Assembly: GCF_029227915.1 (NCBI RefSeq)
Contig: NC_079880.1
Coordinates: 24,922,501 to 24,986,500, forward strand
Source of the DNA: Hydractinia symbiolongicarpus
Taxonomy: Eukaryota > Cnidaria > Hydrozoa > Anthoathecata > Hydractiniidae
Length of the DNA stretch: 64,000 nt
Reading direction: 5' to 3'
How positions within the stretch are numbered: the first letter of the stretch is position 1; every line of letters starts with the position of its first letter. The notes below the pieces were generated by a model that worked only from the letters and a program-made list of their open reading frames with translations, was not told the origin of the DNA and did not search any database. The position numbers were made by a program, and so were the translations under genes. Below, piece after piece: positions 38,076 through 50,232 of the stretch.

Positions 38076-38338
38076 GCTTTATTAATTCATTAAACAAAAA
38101 CACACCATGTTAGTATAAAAAATATCTTCACCCAGAAATTTTTTTTCTTTGTTCATTTGCTTAACGTGATGTTTGGATTGGTAGATTTAGTTCCATATAC
38201 GTCTTCAGCTTGTATTTTCGACATAGTTGTTGTTCAGACTATCACAGCCAATTAAAATCTTTGTTTTCCTATCGTTCGTTTGCGTCATCAGCATAGAAAA
38301 ATATGTATGTCATTTTTGCACTGAATCAAAATCAAGAA

Positions 38339-40343
38339 TCTATATATTAATACGCCTTGTGTGTGTGTGCGCACGGTGAGGCCACGTCACACAAATCACA
38401 GGTCACTTTCTTACGACGTGGCGTTACGCTAAAATTTACCAAGTTAAAGAAAACCCAAATCAGGGGGTTGCTATATAAATATTAAATTCTCTTTTCTTAT
38501 TTTTTTTTTTAAATAAAATCTTTTTCCTTACTCATTAAAACTAATTTTTATTTTAATTTTAAATGGTTTTATTTGTTTTTTTGTTGTAAAAGCCCCGCTG
38601 GTCGTTTAAGATAGAATAATTAAATTTTACCCCCGGTTCACCAAGTGCGCGCCGTATCTCTCGGAAACAAAGTTTATTAACTGAAAAATGAAAACCGAAG
38701 CGAAGAAAGTTGTCTCTTTTTCAAAGTAATCCTGAAAAAAGTTATTTCAAACAAGGTTTACTCATCACGAGGTTAGATTAAAAAAGCTTATTTGCTTCTT
38801 CTATCTTTTTTGTGTTCTGGGACCGAAGTTGCTTTCTTTTAAAAAAACTATCGAATTCGAATGATGATTCGAATCTAAGAAGTAAAGAACAAAACTGTTG
38901 TCATTGTAGAGCGACTGTTGATGTCGAGCGAGAATAAAAAAAGTTTATGTTGTTCCTAGAAATATTTGTTATAAAGAAGAAAAACGTACGATAATATAAC
39001 GTCAAAAAGAGAACTGATTGGAAATGTATCAGACAATTGTAGCTAGCTATACATTTTCATTTTGTTTTCTTTGGGATGAAGCGAAGTTTAATAATCGAAG
39101 TAAGAAACTGATTGGTCTTTTATCCAGAGACTAACTGAGAAAGCCAAAGAAAGGCAGGTGTGTTGTTTAGTTTATCTGGTAAAGAGATAAGTTTAGGTGT
39201 GTAACGTTTTTTTTTAACCGTTTTAACTTTCAGAGCTCAGCTTTTCCTTTAAATTTTTAGTTCCTTGTTGCGTCTTGAGCTTAAATACGTTTTCTTTTGA
39301 CACAATTTTTATAAGAATCTAAAATGTAAAGCGACGTTTTTAAGCCGTTTACACGCTTCCAGCTAAACTTTCCCTTTAATATGAAGTTAAATATGTTTTG
39401 TCTTTAGCCTGAACATATTTAACATTTTTTGTAAGAATATACTCGAAACAATGGGTCAGAATATCCTAAGAAGATGTCTAAGCTTGGTTGTTTCTTTTAA
39501 TATAAAAATTTGAACCTTTTTTTTCTCCAAAACAATGGGCAAGTACACCAGGGAAAGCTAAGAACATGAAGGCCGAAACGAAAAAAAAAAAACACTATTC
39601 TTATAAAATACAGCGTGTATATAATAGAGAAGAGTTTATATAAAATGTAGAAAGTATTTTTTCGTTGTTGCTGTTTTTAACACTACGAAGTGGTTGATGT
39701 CGTTATAATAAACCTTAAGGTAAACAAAGTTAAATCAATGTTTACATCTGTTACGTTACCGTTTAAAATAATATTCGATTCTTTAATTCGAAAACACTGC
39801 ATTGTTATCATGCACTGCACGTTTGCGCATTGGGAAGGTTGCTATATGCAATAGACTAAATAGCTAATTTGGTATGATGCATTAGAATCTGTACGTTGTG
39901 GAAACTTTGCAATAACCTTATTTGTGTGACTTATCGATTTTTTTAATGTCTGGTATACCATTTTCCCTGTTATATTTCGGGTATGGCAAAGCAAGTATAT
40001 AGTTTTAACAGATTTGTTAGCCACCTTCGATTTTGTTAAACTTTTTGCATTTTTATTTGTTGCTGGACATGCTTATATTTTTAAGCGTTCTGTTTCAGCG
40101 GGTACAAATATAACGCAGATTGTGAGCAACTTCAATCCCAGGGTTTTTTTCTCTTTTATTGTTATTTTTTTATTGCTGCACATATTTATTTTTTTGGACG
40201 TTTTGTTCTAGTGGTTATAAACTTAAATAATACAAATTGTGACTTTTAAAAATTCATATTACTGTGTTGTATGTTTTTGTTTGGTATCCCTTACATCGGT
40301 TTAATGAGAGATTCAGTGGATTCCCCCACGGGTATTCAGCTAG
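38339..40343 (+). mobile_element. Non-autonomous Helitron 1 (about 2.0 kb)
   Basis: The element begins TCTATATATTAATACGCC directly after an A. It ends with the hairpin GTGG-ATTCCC-CCAC, then GGGTATT and CAGCTAG. Helitrons are rolling-circle DNA transposons with 5' TC, a 3' hairpin, CTRR, and insertion into AT without target duplication. No Rep or helicase frame is present, so it depended on a partner in trans. About 60 bases in, the segment GGTCACTTTCTTACGACGTGG is nearly identical to the same region of Helitron 2. Its 3' CTAG is joined directly to the 5' TC of Helitron 2, with no spacer. Confidence 0.82.
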
Positions 40344-42897
40344 TCTTATATATTAATTCCCTTGCGTGAGTAAAACTGTGAGTCCACGACACGGAATCAC
40401 GGGTCACTTTCTTATGACGTGGTTGTACGCTAAAATTTAACTAAAAAGATTAGGGATGTACTTCATAGAAATCGCACATAAGCTGTAAATATATAACCCG
40501 CTGCTAATAACGATATAAATATATATACCTTTATGCCAAAAAACTCTATGTTAGCATATATATATAGGTATCGCTACATATGAAACGGTATTAGATATTT
40601 ACAAAGCATACGGACTGTTAAATGAAGTTCCCAGCATAAAACGGAAGTTGTGTTTACGAAAAAGATGGCTGTTCTTTTTGAGTATTCTCTACTCTTTCAT
40701 TCAAAATAAATCTTTAAAAAAACATTTAAAGAAGAGCATGGTTTTATAAATTAATCATAGCAATGTTCTGTAAGGTTTTTTCATGTTTTATTTTTAGTTT
40801 TGATTATATTATTGTTGCCAGACATGTTTTATAGCTAGCATCATAAAAAGCCAACCACCACCAACAACTAGCTAGCTAGCTAGGAATATATATATATATG
40901 TAGCCATGTTCTTTATACCTAGCTAAGTCTCCAATTTATATTTAAGTGACTAGCTATTAGCTGCTGTAGCTAGCTAATGCTAGCTTTAAACTAAAGATTC
41001 CCAGTATATATATTCCCACAAAACACATCAAACGTTATTAACCCTGAAAATTTTAAACATTTTCCTGGTTTTTTTTGGTTTGCGAAGTTCTTTTCCTCCA
41101 AATATTCTGAAAATATAGTTCAGAAATTACTTTTTTTTAAAAATGTAAATTTAATTTGTTTCAAATTGTGGGCAAAAACCTTAATCAGCATGCTAAAAAA
41201 ACTGACTTTTCTTAATTTAGAATTACTAAACACAACCATTTTCTTACATTTAGTGTAAACTTTTGTGCGTATGGCTTATATTTAATACACCAAAAGAGCT
41301 ACTTTGTTGATTTCAATTTTATACTCTTTGTAAGCTATTTTTTTCTTCTTTTTGACATTTCTGTTTTACCACTCAATTTTTACATTTTATAAGTTATTTG
41401 GAACAGAATGGTATGAAATAGACCAAAATACCCGATCTTAGTTGTTTTTAATTTACAGGCTGTGTCTGTGAAACTTTAAGGGGAACATTTGGTGGAAGAC
41501 AATGGCATGACATATAGAACTGATTTTTGTTGTGTTAGATGTTATATCTGAACCTTTTTGACATTTTATGTTAATTTTGCGAGGAAGGACCATATATATA
41601 TACACAGAAGAAGAATTCAATTTTACACCTTGCAAGCTTTGTTTTTCTATATTTTGTATAAATTCTTACTGGGGAGGACTCCGTGCAATATATTGAAATG
41701 ACTGATCCTTCTCGATTTAAATTTGATGTGTTCTAAATCGTATATAGTTTTGGAAATTTTGTGTAAGATTTAATGGGTAAGGGCTAGATGCAATATGTCA
41801 AAAAAACTTTTTTTGTTGAATCAGAAGCACTCCCTACAACCATTCTTTTTTTTACAGTTTGTGAAGCTTTTGTGAGGAAAGAGTGTATGCAATATTATCG
41901 AAATAACTGATTTTTGTTGCAAACTGTCTTTCTTAGGCATTTTAGATTAAAATATTGTTTTAGAGGGCATATGCAGTAGATATATGTACCGAAATAATTA
42001 AATTTTGCAAACTTTGATTTTGTCGTTACCTCTCATTTTTTACATTTTGATTAAACTTTTGTGGGAGACCGTCGGTATGCGAAGGATCAAAATAAGAGAT
42101 TTTAGTATTATTTAGAATTTGTATTTTGTGTTGCAAAATTGGTGCAAAAATTGACATAAAATGAACTTATATACAGATTGATTGCTGTTGTTTAACATGA
42201 CTCATTATGACTTATATATATATTTTATGAAAATTTGTGACAAAATACTATGTGAGATTTGAAATTTTGTTTACTTTATTGATGGTAAAACAGCATGCGA
42301 ATTGCTAAAAGGACTTTATTAATTATAGGTTTAAACACCGTTATTTTGTTGGCATTTTGTCTAAAGTTTGGTGAGGAAGGACCGTATGCAATATATCAAA
42401 TAATGTTTTATTGCATTATAATTTATCCTTGCAAATCCCTTTTTAACACCTTAGATAAAAATTTCTACTTAGGCAAAATTTATTGTTTATTTTTCACATT
42501 GTGTGTCAACCTTTGGCAGGGTTTGCAATAAACTAACTGATTTTAACATATACAATGAGAGAGATTTGTGTTTGACATTGATCAGCTTTTTTGTATATAT
42601 GTGGCGTTTTAAGTGATTTAAATTTTATGGGTGAGATGTATGTTGAAATGCTTTTGGAAACTTCTTTCCTAATAATTTTCGCATTTGTCAGATGGTCAGA
42701 GCAAGTAATTTTAGTAGATTTAGATTTTAAATGTCACATAAATACTGCAGTTGTTGAAAACCTTTAATTTTTTTGGTCATTTATATAATAATGCAGATGT
42801 AAGATGCGCACTGCTGTATTGTTTGTTTTTTGATGGACATATATCTGTTACATAAATTAAATAGAATACAGTGGATTCTTCCACGGGAAACAGCTAG
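40344..42897 (+). mobile_element. Non-autonomous Helitron 2 (about 2.55 kb), tandem with Helitron 1
   Basis: It starts TCTTATATATTAATTCCC immediately after the CTAG of Helitron 1. It ends with the perfect hairpin GTGGA-TTCT-TCCAC, then GGGAAA and CAGCTAG, followed by T. Subterminal bases (ATCACGGGTCACTTTC) match Helitron 1, while the interiors differ in length and content. There is no transposase-type ORF. The interior carries a degenerate array at 41395-42400 with repeated TATGCAATAT cores. The outer borders of the pair (A38338 and T42898) are the expected AT target. Confidence 0.82.
41395..42400. repeat. Degenerate tandem array, period about 90-110 bp, inside Helitron 2
   Basis: A block like GAGGAAGGACCGTATGCAAT followed by ATCGAAATAACTGATTTTTG recurs near 41583, 41671, 41780, 41872, 41965, 42062 and 42373. 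Weaker copies lie near 41400 and 41480. Tandem arrays are common inside non-autonomous Helitrons of invertebrates. Confidence 0.65.
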
Positions 42898-45024
42898 TAA
42901 TATATTATAACCAGTCGTTATAGTTGAACAACCTGTAACGTAACTCAGGCGTCACGGTTAGCATTTGAAGTAAACGTTGTTTTAAGGGATATTTTGTGTT
43001 TGAAAGCCCGTCATATGTAAAAAAAGCGCATGGTATACGAAATTAACAACTTGAAAAAATTCAAACAAATATAGCTACTTTCGAATCAATATTGTGCGTT
43101 GTTTCATTTGAAATATACACAAACGATATTTCTACTACACTAAAGAATCTAAACGTACTACCACAATTACAAAAGAGCTTCTTTTGAGTCGAGCAAAGAG
43201 TAAAAAAATTATTTCAGGGGCTTACCCTGATCATCCACATGCGCATTAAAAAACAAAATATTTTTTTCTGTCGTAGGAAACAGTAACCTTTTGTAAGATT
43301 TTAATTAGTCGGAGCAAAAACTGTATAGAACCAGATAAATCCTAAATATCAGAGACTAACTCTTAAACACGACGATCATTTTTGTTTTTACGAAATTATG
43401 AAACACAATATCAGATTGATTCTTGAACTTCCTCATCTATCTTCCTTGATGTCGGAGCAATAAATCGACAAATGGCCCTGGATACAAGGTTGCCTAAACT
43501 GACCTTGTTCTATAACACATCACGTGACCAACATGATCAATAAGCGCGCGAAGCAAACAATATGTTATGAAATGTGTAATTATATTCTGTGTGTAAAATG
43601 CTGATTAAAATGATTAGTTGTATAAATATTGGTGTATTTACTCGCATTGTAATTGGTGATTATATTGACTAGACGTGTAGCTAATGCTCTCATACTAATA
43701 TTTTTGGCAAACAAACCGTAATTTTAAACTTCGATGTAGTGTCGACTCACTAGCCCAATATGTATTGTGTGTTCCCTATGACAAAAAAGCCGCTGTTAAA
43801 TAAACACCCCACTTGGCGGGAAGAAAGTGGGCTAAAACGCCGCCCTCGAGTAATAGTCTGATAAAGTATAAAATTTATTTGAAATGAGTAAAGGAATGTA
43901 TTTTCTTTTCGCAATGCATGAGTTTAATCATACAGCAACAATCTGATGTGTTGAGCTTCTTTTTCATTGTGTTGAGGAGCCAACACGTATATCAGGTAGA
44001 AGAGAAGCAACTATCATCTCCAAATACACGACATTCGCATAAATCTGTGTGCATCGTTAACATATTAGTTACCGCAAATAGTCTATTGGGTTTGTTTCCG
44101 GCTCGCAATTGTCGCGGTCTTAAGTCTAGCACTCCTTTGACTCCTGGTTTGGGTGTCAGGTGGATTTTGATGCGGACACACAGGGCGCATATTTCGTGTG
44201 TTGATTATTTCAACCGTTTTTGTCATGGTGGACGGACGCAGTTGCAATGCAAGAGTTAGAAGTCCTTAGCTAGCCTACATACAGTCAGCAGGGTGAATGG
44301 ATAATTAGCCTGTAATAGGATAGTTATCTGATACAGGATAACTATACGTTAGATAGATGTGCATATTTTACATGGCTTGCCTCCAGCCCTTTTTATTATT
44401 TCCCAGGAGGGCCCATGGCTTAGGAGTCCTAGAGTATTTAATGTTCATTTTATGCTGCGCAAATGCAATTAGGTACCCCGCTTTACCAGAAAACTCTGGT
44501 GGCTTGGGTTAACCTGGGTGCTTTAAATTCCGGAATGCTATATGATTTTAGAAAAGGGCTGACTTCCCTATGGCATATAACTATACGGTATGTGCAGTTA
44601 TATACATATAATTAGCAACTCATAGAGCTAATTAAATATATGGTGGAGATCTTTTTTATGGAAAATCCAATAAAGTCAAAGATCATCAGTCCATTTGTGT
44701 TTCCCCTTCAAGTCTAGGATCTACCATATTACCAATTTCACTGGCACTGAAAGTTGTATATTTTACGAAACAAAGAACCCAAACCTCGCTGGGGTAGCTC
44801 ACGTATGGGAAAATTTCTGTGTGGTGGGGGTATGACATGCGATATATCTTGTAATTAGACATTAAATGCAACACAAACCTGTATTATTTTGAAACTAGAC
44901 AGGTTCGAGAATATTTTTAGGTAATAATTTTCATTGCTATATGTGCTCTCCTACATAGATCCTCTTTTTTTGATACACTTTACTTAGTTTTTTTAATATG
45001 TTCATACTTCTGGGTCTTTTTTAT
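42898..45024. other. Intergenic DNA without supported genes
   Basis: A 113-codon plus frame at 43918-44259 has an ATG but no recognisable domain and uneven composition, so I do not call it. A GCCCACTT-type repeat motif occurs near 43810-43850. There is a small hairpin, ATAGTTATC/GATAACTAT, near 44320-44347. Confidence 0.45.
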
Positions 45025-47752
45025 AGAGAGAGAGAGAGATTTATTTTTTATTAGGAGTTTACAATGAAAATATATAATATGAAAAATATATTGAACATTT
45101 ACCTAATAAAAGGATAACTAGCACAAAGCACTTTATGTGCTTAAATAACGTGCTAGCTACCTGGGAGAACAACAGGTAGGACGAAGCCACAGGACAACAC
45201 AGGGACAAGACGAACATTCAGACGAGGATATCACAGAGTCAAAGTCAAAAATAGCATGAAATGTCTGGAAGCTGCTTAAAACAAACCTTTAAGCAGGAAA
45301 AAGGAATTTGGACTGGGTGAAATAAAATAAAATTGTAATTAGATTTTATATGTGTTAATAAAGTGACTATGTAAAAAAATTTTTAGCTCAGAGGTATTTT
45401 TACTCAAGATTTTAAAGGGTAAGGAATTTTGAAGACGGTTCCATGAGTCTATTGCAAAGAACTTAACAGACTTTTTACCAAACGCAGTTGAATGAACAAG
45501 AGGTAGATTCAAAAAGCCTTTGTCAGCAGCACGGGTGTGGTGGGAATGGGCGAAGTCGATTGCGAAAGTATTGATGAGGCTAATAGGAAGAGTTTTATAA
45601 TAAAGGTTCAGTAGGAAAATTATATTATGTATACAGATCATGTCAGAGAATTTAATTAAGTTAAGGTTCCCGTATAGTGGGGTAGGAGAAGCATTGAAAG
45701 TACTAAAAGAGATGATACGGATAGCATGGTTTTGTAAAATTTCTATTCGACGGGTAAGAGAAGATTTTTGGCCCCATACCAAGGAGCAATATTGTATTTG
45801 GGAGTAGAAAATAGCAAAATAAATTTGACGAAGAACACATTTTGGAACAAAATGACGAGCTTTGGCAAGTGCTCCATTAGATTTTTTGAGGTTGGAGATG
45901 GTGATGTTAATTTGAGATTTCCAGGAGAGGTTTGAGTCAAGAGTTATACCAAGGTATTTGACAGTATCACTAGGAACGATTTTAGTTCCATTGATTAGAA
46001 ATTTAAAATTAAATAAAATTGGTTTTAACGGAGTTTTAAAAATAACAAGTTCAGTTTTAGATTTATTTAATGAGATTTTATTAGCATTGAGCCATTGACA
46101 AAGGAATTTGAGATCCAAGTTGAGATGTTTATTTAGTTGTTTAGCGGACTTACTAATATTTAGCAGGTTGGTATCATCTGCAAAGAGGTGGACCATGGAA
46201 TGTTTAATTGCAGTATGAAGATCATTAATATAGAGTAGAAATAAAAGTGGACCAAGAACAGAGCCCTGAGGAACACCATGACGAATAGGTTTATGTGAAG
46301 ATGACGAATTATTGATAAACACAAATTGTTCTCTGTTGGTTAGGAAAGAGCGCAGCAAAGATAAAGGAACCCCACGAATACCATAGTGATAAAGTTTTTT
46401 AATTAAAATTTCATGGTCAACAGTGTCGAAAGCTTTTTGTAGGTCAATGAAGACACCACAAACAAGAAGACCATTGTCAATAGCTTCCATAATCTTTTGA
46501 GTAATGTTTAGTAAGGCGTGTGAGGTAGAAAATTTTTTCCTGAAGCCAAACTGATCTGGAAAGATAGTATTGTTCATAGAAAAAAAATTATATAAACGAT
46601 TGAAAATAAGCTTTTCGAAAATTTTGTCAATGTTTGAAAGTAAAGATATGGGCCGATAGTTGCAAAGTTCGACATTTGAGCCTTTTTTGTAAACAGGGAT
46701 AACTTTTGCAATTTTAAGAGAAGATGGATAAATACCAGTTGAAAAGGAAAGATTGATTAATTTAGCAATTGGAACTGCGAGGAGTTTTTTAGTAGGAAGA
46801 AGGACTTGGTACGGAATGCTGAAAGGACCTGTTGATTTTTTTTTATCAAAGAGAGAAATACAATCAAGGACTTCTAAATCATTAGTTGGGCGAAAAAATA
46901 TTGAATTAGCTGTTGGGTTTTTTAGATACGAAGAAAAGTGTTTAAAGCTTGGTGGAATCGATTTCCTTAAATTATCTGCAATTGAGCTGAAGTAACTGTT
47001 GAATGAATTAGATATGGTTAATGGGTCTGTAGTGAGATTATTGTTAATGTTTAAACAAGAAGGAGTAGGAGATTTGGCAGACCGGAGTGAAATGATGGAA
47101 CGAACACCATCCCAGATAGCTTTTGAATTATTTTTATTTTTGATGAAAAATTGTTTGTAGAAGTTACTTTTACTTATTCTACATAGAGTGACAAGTTTGT
47201 TTCTGTATTTTTTAAAGGATGTGTGCAGTAGAGATTTTATGAATGGATCTTTTTCTTTAATGAATTGTTTATGTAAAGCGTCACGTTTGCGTATAGAGGT
47301 GAGTATGCCAGTAGTGATCCATTCTTTATGAGAGTTTGTGTTATTTCTAGTAAAAGATTTTTTGAGAGGAACACATTCATTTATACAGTTATTGACAAAG
47401 GTATGAAAAATATCAAAAGATTTAGATGGGTCAAGTTCATTTAAGCAAAGAAGTTCATTCCAGTCAATGGCAGATATTTTTTGAGAAAATAATTCTTGGT
47501 TAAATTTATTCCAGTCTGGAATAGGAGATCTTTTTGTGGGAGGAGGCGGCAAGACGTGTTGTTTGTTTATTATAAGAAACTGTGGGAAATGGTCAGATAT
47601 TGACGATATGATGTTACCAGACTTGCAGTTTAGTTCAAAAGGGTCATGAAAAATATTGTCAATTAAAGTACTAGTATTTTCTGTAATTCTTGTTGGAAGA
47701 AGTATAGAAGGAGCTAAAGAAAACGAAAATATAGAGTCTAAAAAATCAGAAA

Positions 47753-47760
<8 letters not shown>
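45025..47760 (-). mobile_element. 5'-truncated CR1/L2-like non-LTR retrotransposon
   Basis: Extends from a microsatellite-like 3' tail (minus strand AATAAAAAATAAATCTCTCTC, at 45025-45060) through a 3' UTR of about 300 bases and an intact reverse-transcriptase frame to the (AT)n block at about 47760. The apurinic-type endonuclease domain is represented only by its end (IDNIF...SDHFPQFL), so the 5' part is missing. Such truncation is typical of target-primed reverse transcription. No target duplication could be identified. Confidence 0.85.
45339..47752 (-). CDS. Reverse transcriptase of a CR1/L2/jockey-like non-LTR element (N-terminally truncated)
   Basis: About 800 residues without a stop or frameshift. 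After the last strand of an endonuclease domain and a basic linker come the RT fingers and palm: [49 protein letters not shown], and the catalytic FADD box at 46168-46185. Thumb and C-terminal region follow to a natural stop at 45339. The enzyme family copies its own RNA at a nicked genomic target. The intact frame suggests recent insertion. The frame stays open for about 100 further codons into the (AT)n repeat as Tyr-Ile repeats, which is an artefact of the microsatellite and not part of the protein. The subclade (CR1, L2, Crack, Daphne or jockey) is not resolved by eye. Confidence 0.88.
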
Positions 47761-48033
<273 letters not shown>

Positions 48034-48036
48034 AGC

Positions 48037-48751
48037 AGTGACGGAGAAGATGTGGAAAATGAACCAGTAGCCACAGCATGTATGCCATATATACCAGGGA
48101 CAACTAACATACTTTGTCAGGTATTGAAAGATCAGGCCTTTTCAGGAAAGTTTTAATATGTGTGTTCCAAAAAGCACGCCACAAGTATTTTAGGTGTGTT
48201 TTTGGGTGTGCTGCACTGGTTAACTTCTTATAAAATTTGTCATTTCGCAGGTGCTATCAATAACACACCTAAGCCATTTTGCATGTGTGTTGAAGGTGTG
48301 CGCTATTGCACGCCTCTCCTGAAAAGGCCTGAGAGATCATAAAATAAAGCCAGTGTTTCAATCTAAAAACACGCTACGTATTATACTGTCGCATCCGAAA
48401 GACAAAATATGTCTAGATAGTCAATGTAATATTGTCTACGAAATCCTGTGTAAGGATTGTGATGCTGTTTATGTCGGTGAAACAAAACGAATGTTTAAAC
48501 AATGTGTGCAAGAGCACAAAAGAGCCGTACGCAACGCAAATACAGACAAAATTGAGATTGCGGACCATAGCTGGAAGAATGGTCATGTTATAGACTGGGA
48601 CAATAAAAAGATCATAGAACGAAAGTCTGGTTGGACAGCAAGAAAAGTAAAAGAAACCATAAAAAGTACAGACAGAAATACCCATATCAATAGTATTTCC
48701 TATCAACTTCCAGAAACATGGTTACCCGCACTTCAAAAAACGAACATTTAG
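48037..48751 (+). pseudogene. Penelope-like GIY-YIG endonuclease fragment, disrupted by a MITE
   Basis: The C-terminal part of a Penelope-like polyprotein. Upstream of the MITE the frame reads [18 protein letters not shown]; downstream it continues HKIKPVFQSKNTLR. The expected landmarks follow in order: the Cys cluster (CLDSQC and CKDC), the GIY-YIG core in the variant form VYEILC...VYVGET, the EHKRAV helix, and the HSWKNGHVIDW block. The residue usually Arg in the TxR-L-x-x-R helix appears to be Cys here (MFKQCVQEH), so nuclease activity is doubtful. Such endonucleases nick the target for retroelement insertion. This copy is inactive: no reverse transcriptase, a MITE insertion, and a truncated 5' end. 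Confidence 0.83.
48126..48338. mobile_element. Small hAT-like MITE nested in the Penelope remnant
   Basis: Perfect 14-bp terminal inverted repeats, AGGCCTTTTCAGGA and TCCTGAAAAGGCCT, bound the element at 48134-48330. They are flanked by GAAAGATC and GAGAGATC, an 8-bp duplication with one mismatch, the size typical of the hAT superfamily. The interior has GTGTG/CACAC-rich inverted segments and no transposase. Removing the element with one duplication copy restores the Penelope frame, which proves insertion after the Penelope copy. Confidence 0.8.
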
Positions 48752-49020
48752 GAAAAAGTGCAAAAAATGGTTCGGGACAAAAGTACCAAAAAGCGAACTT
48801 TTAGAAAAAGGAAAGATTTTAATCAATCTATTGCTTCCATCTGGGTCCGTGAAAAAGTTAATTACTTTAATTGCTGTGATTTGATTGGTTAATTTTGATC
48901 CTCTAATTATCTCTTCAAATAATAAATAGCCAAAGATGATTACGATCATTGCCCGTTGATGACAGCTGTAACTGTTGAAACGTAGCCTAGAATAAACTCG
49001 CTTGTTCATGACATGATAAT

Positions 49021-50232
49021 ATTTATATTATTCAATGACGATGACTGAACAGATAAGTGGCAATATTATTAAAATAATTTAAAAATGTTTATATATGACT
49101 AATTAAATAAAAAAAGTATATATATTATTATATGATAATATTATATATAATGAAAATTTTATGTACCAAACTTCAATCTTATATATATTTTTAGATAAGA
49201 ATAGTGATGTCAGCATTTTCCCAAAATGTTCTTATATTTGTCACTTTAAGTTCCCAGATTTTCAAATATGTGTAGTTCTGTATTAACTTGTGAGAAAAAA
49301 AAGATTTTTAGTACAAAGGACATGATAATGTAGTTATTAATAGTGGGAAGTATCAGTTATTAGCAGTAACCACCAGTATTTTTAAGTAACCACCAGAGAA
49401 CCATTCAGGATGTTATCCAGAAATGTAAAATAAGGGCCGCTAAATCCTAAATCTGAATTTCAACAAGGTGGTCTTATAGGTATATCATTGAAATCTTATT
49501 TCTTCACAACTTGCATAAAATGGGCTATAAGTTCCATATTTTGTGAGTATAATTAGCTCCTCTAATAAATTGGGATATTTGAGATAAATTTCAATTAGTA
49601 AATAGCCGTTTAACGGCTACTGAGAACGCTGAATTATACCGTGCCATTGTTATTTCAAGTATATCACAAGTGTAAACAAGGAATATGGAGTTGGATTGAT
49701 AATATATACCTGGTTCCCTGGTGGATATTTAAAGATACTTCTGGTTCTCGGTTGATTTCACCTGGCTCCTACTTTTAGTTAAAGCCTTGATAATCAGCTT
49801 TGCATCATCCACAAGTTGTATATATTAGTAATATCTTTAAACAAATTAAACTGTCTATTTGTGACAAAATTTTATCTCTGTGGTGGAGTGCATAATATTT
49901 TTGTTTAAGAATAATAATAAAAAATGAACCAAATTGAGATTGAAATGCAATTAAACAAATTCTTTGGAATATCTGGATTGGATCAACAATAAGTTAAGCC
50001 TACAGTTATATATGTACTTAATAATGGTTTGTATGGGTGTATATGCGTGTATATACTTATGATGAATGGTATTATAAGAGTGTTGTGTTTAGATTAATTT
50101 TTTGAAGATCCAATACATAACTTCATGGTACCAAATTAATAATTTCTCTTTTAAGACGGTAATATACTCCATTTAGTGTCTGGTCTAGGTAGTTCTAATC
50201 TTATATTGTCTTTTTAAGAAAAATATCCCCAA
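49021..50232. other. AT-rich 5' flank of the renalase gene
   Basis: No coding sequence is visible. The strongest element is a pyrimidine-rich acceptor, TATTGTCTTTTTAAG, ending at 50218, fourteen bases before the renalase ATG. This suggests a 5' UTR intron or a trans-splicing acceptor. Confidence 0.5.

Noticed and set aside
41395-42400. CRISPR-like array
   Set aside because: Repeats are diverged, adjacent and of variable period, and the DNA is eukaryotic.
38339-42897. Autonomous Helitron with Rep/helicase
   Set aside because: No long ORF and no Rep or helicase motif in either element.
43918-44259. 113-codon ATG frame
   Set aside because: Composition is uneven, no motif is recognised, and it lies in repeat-rich intergenic DNA.
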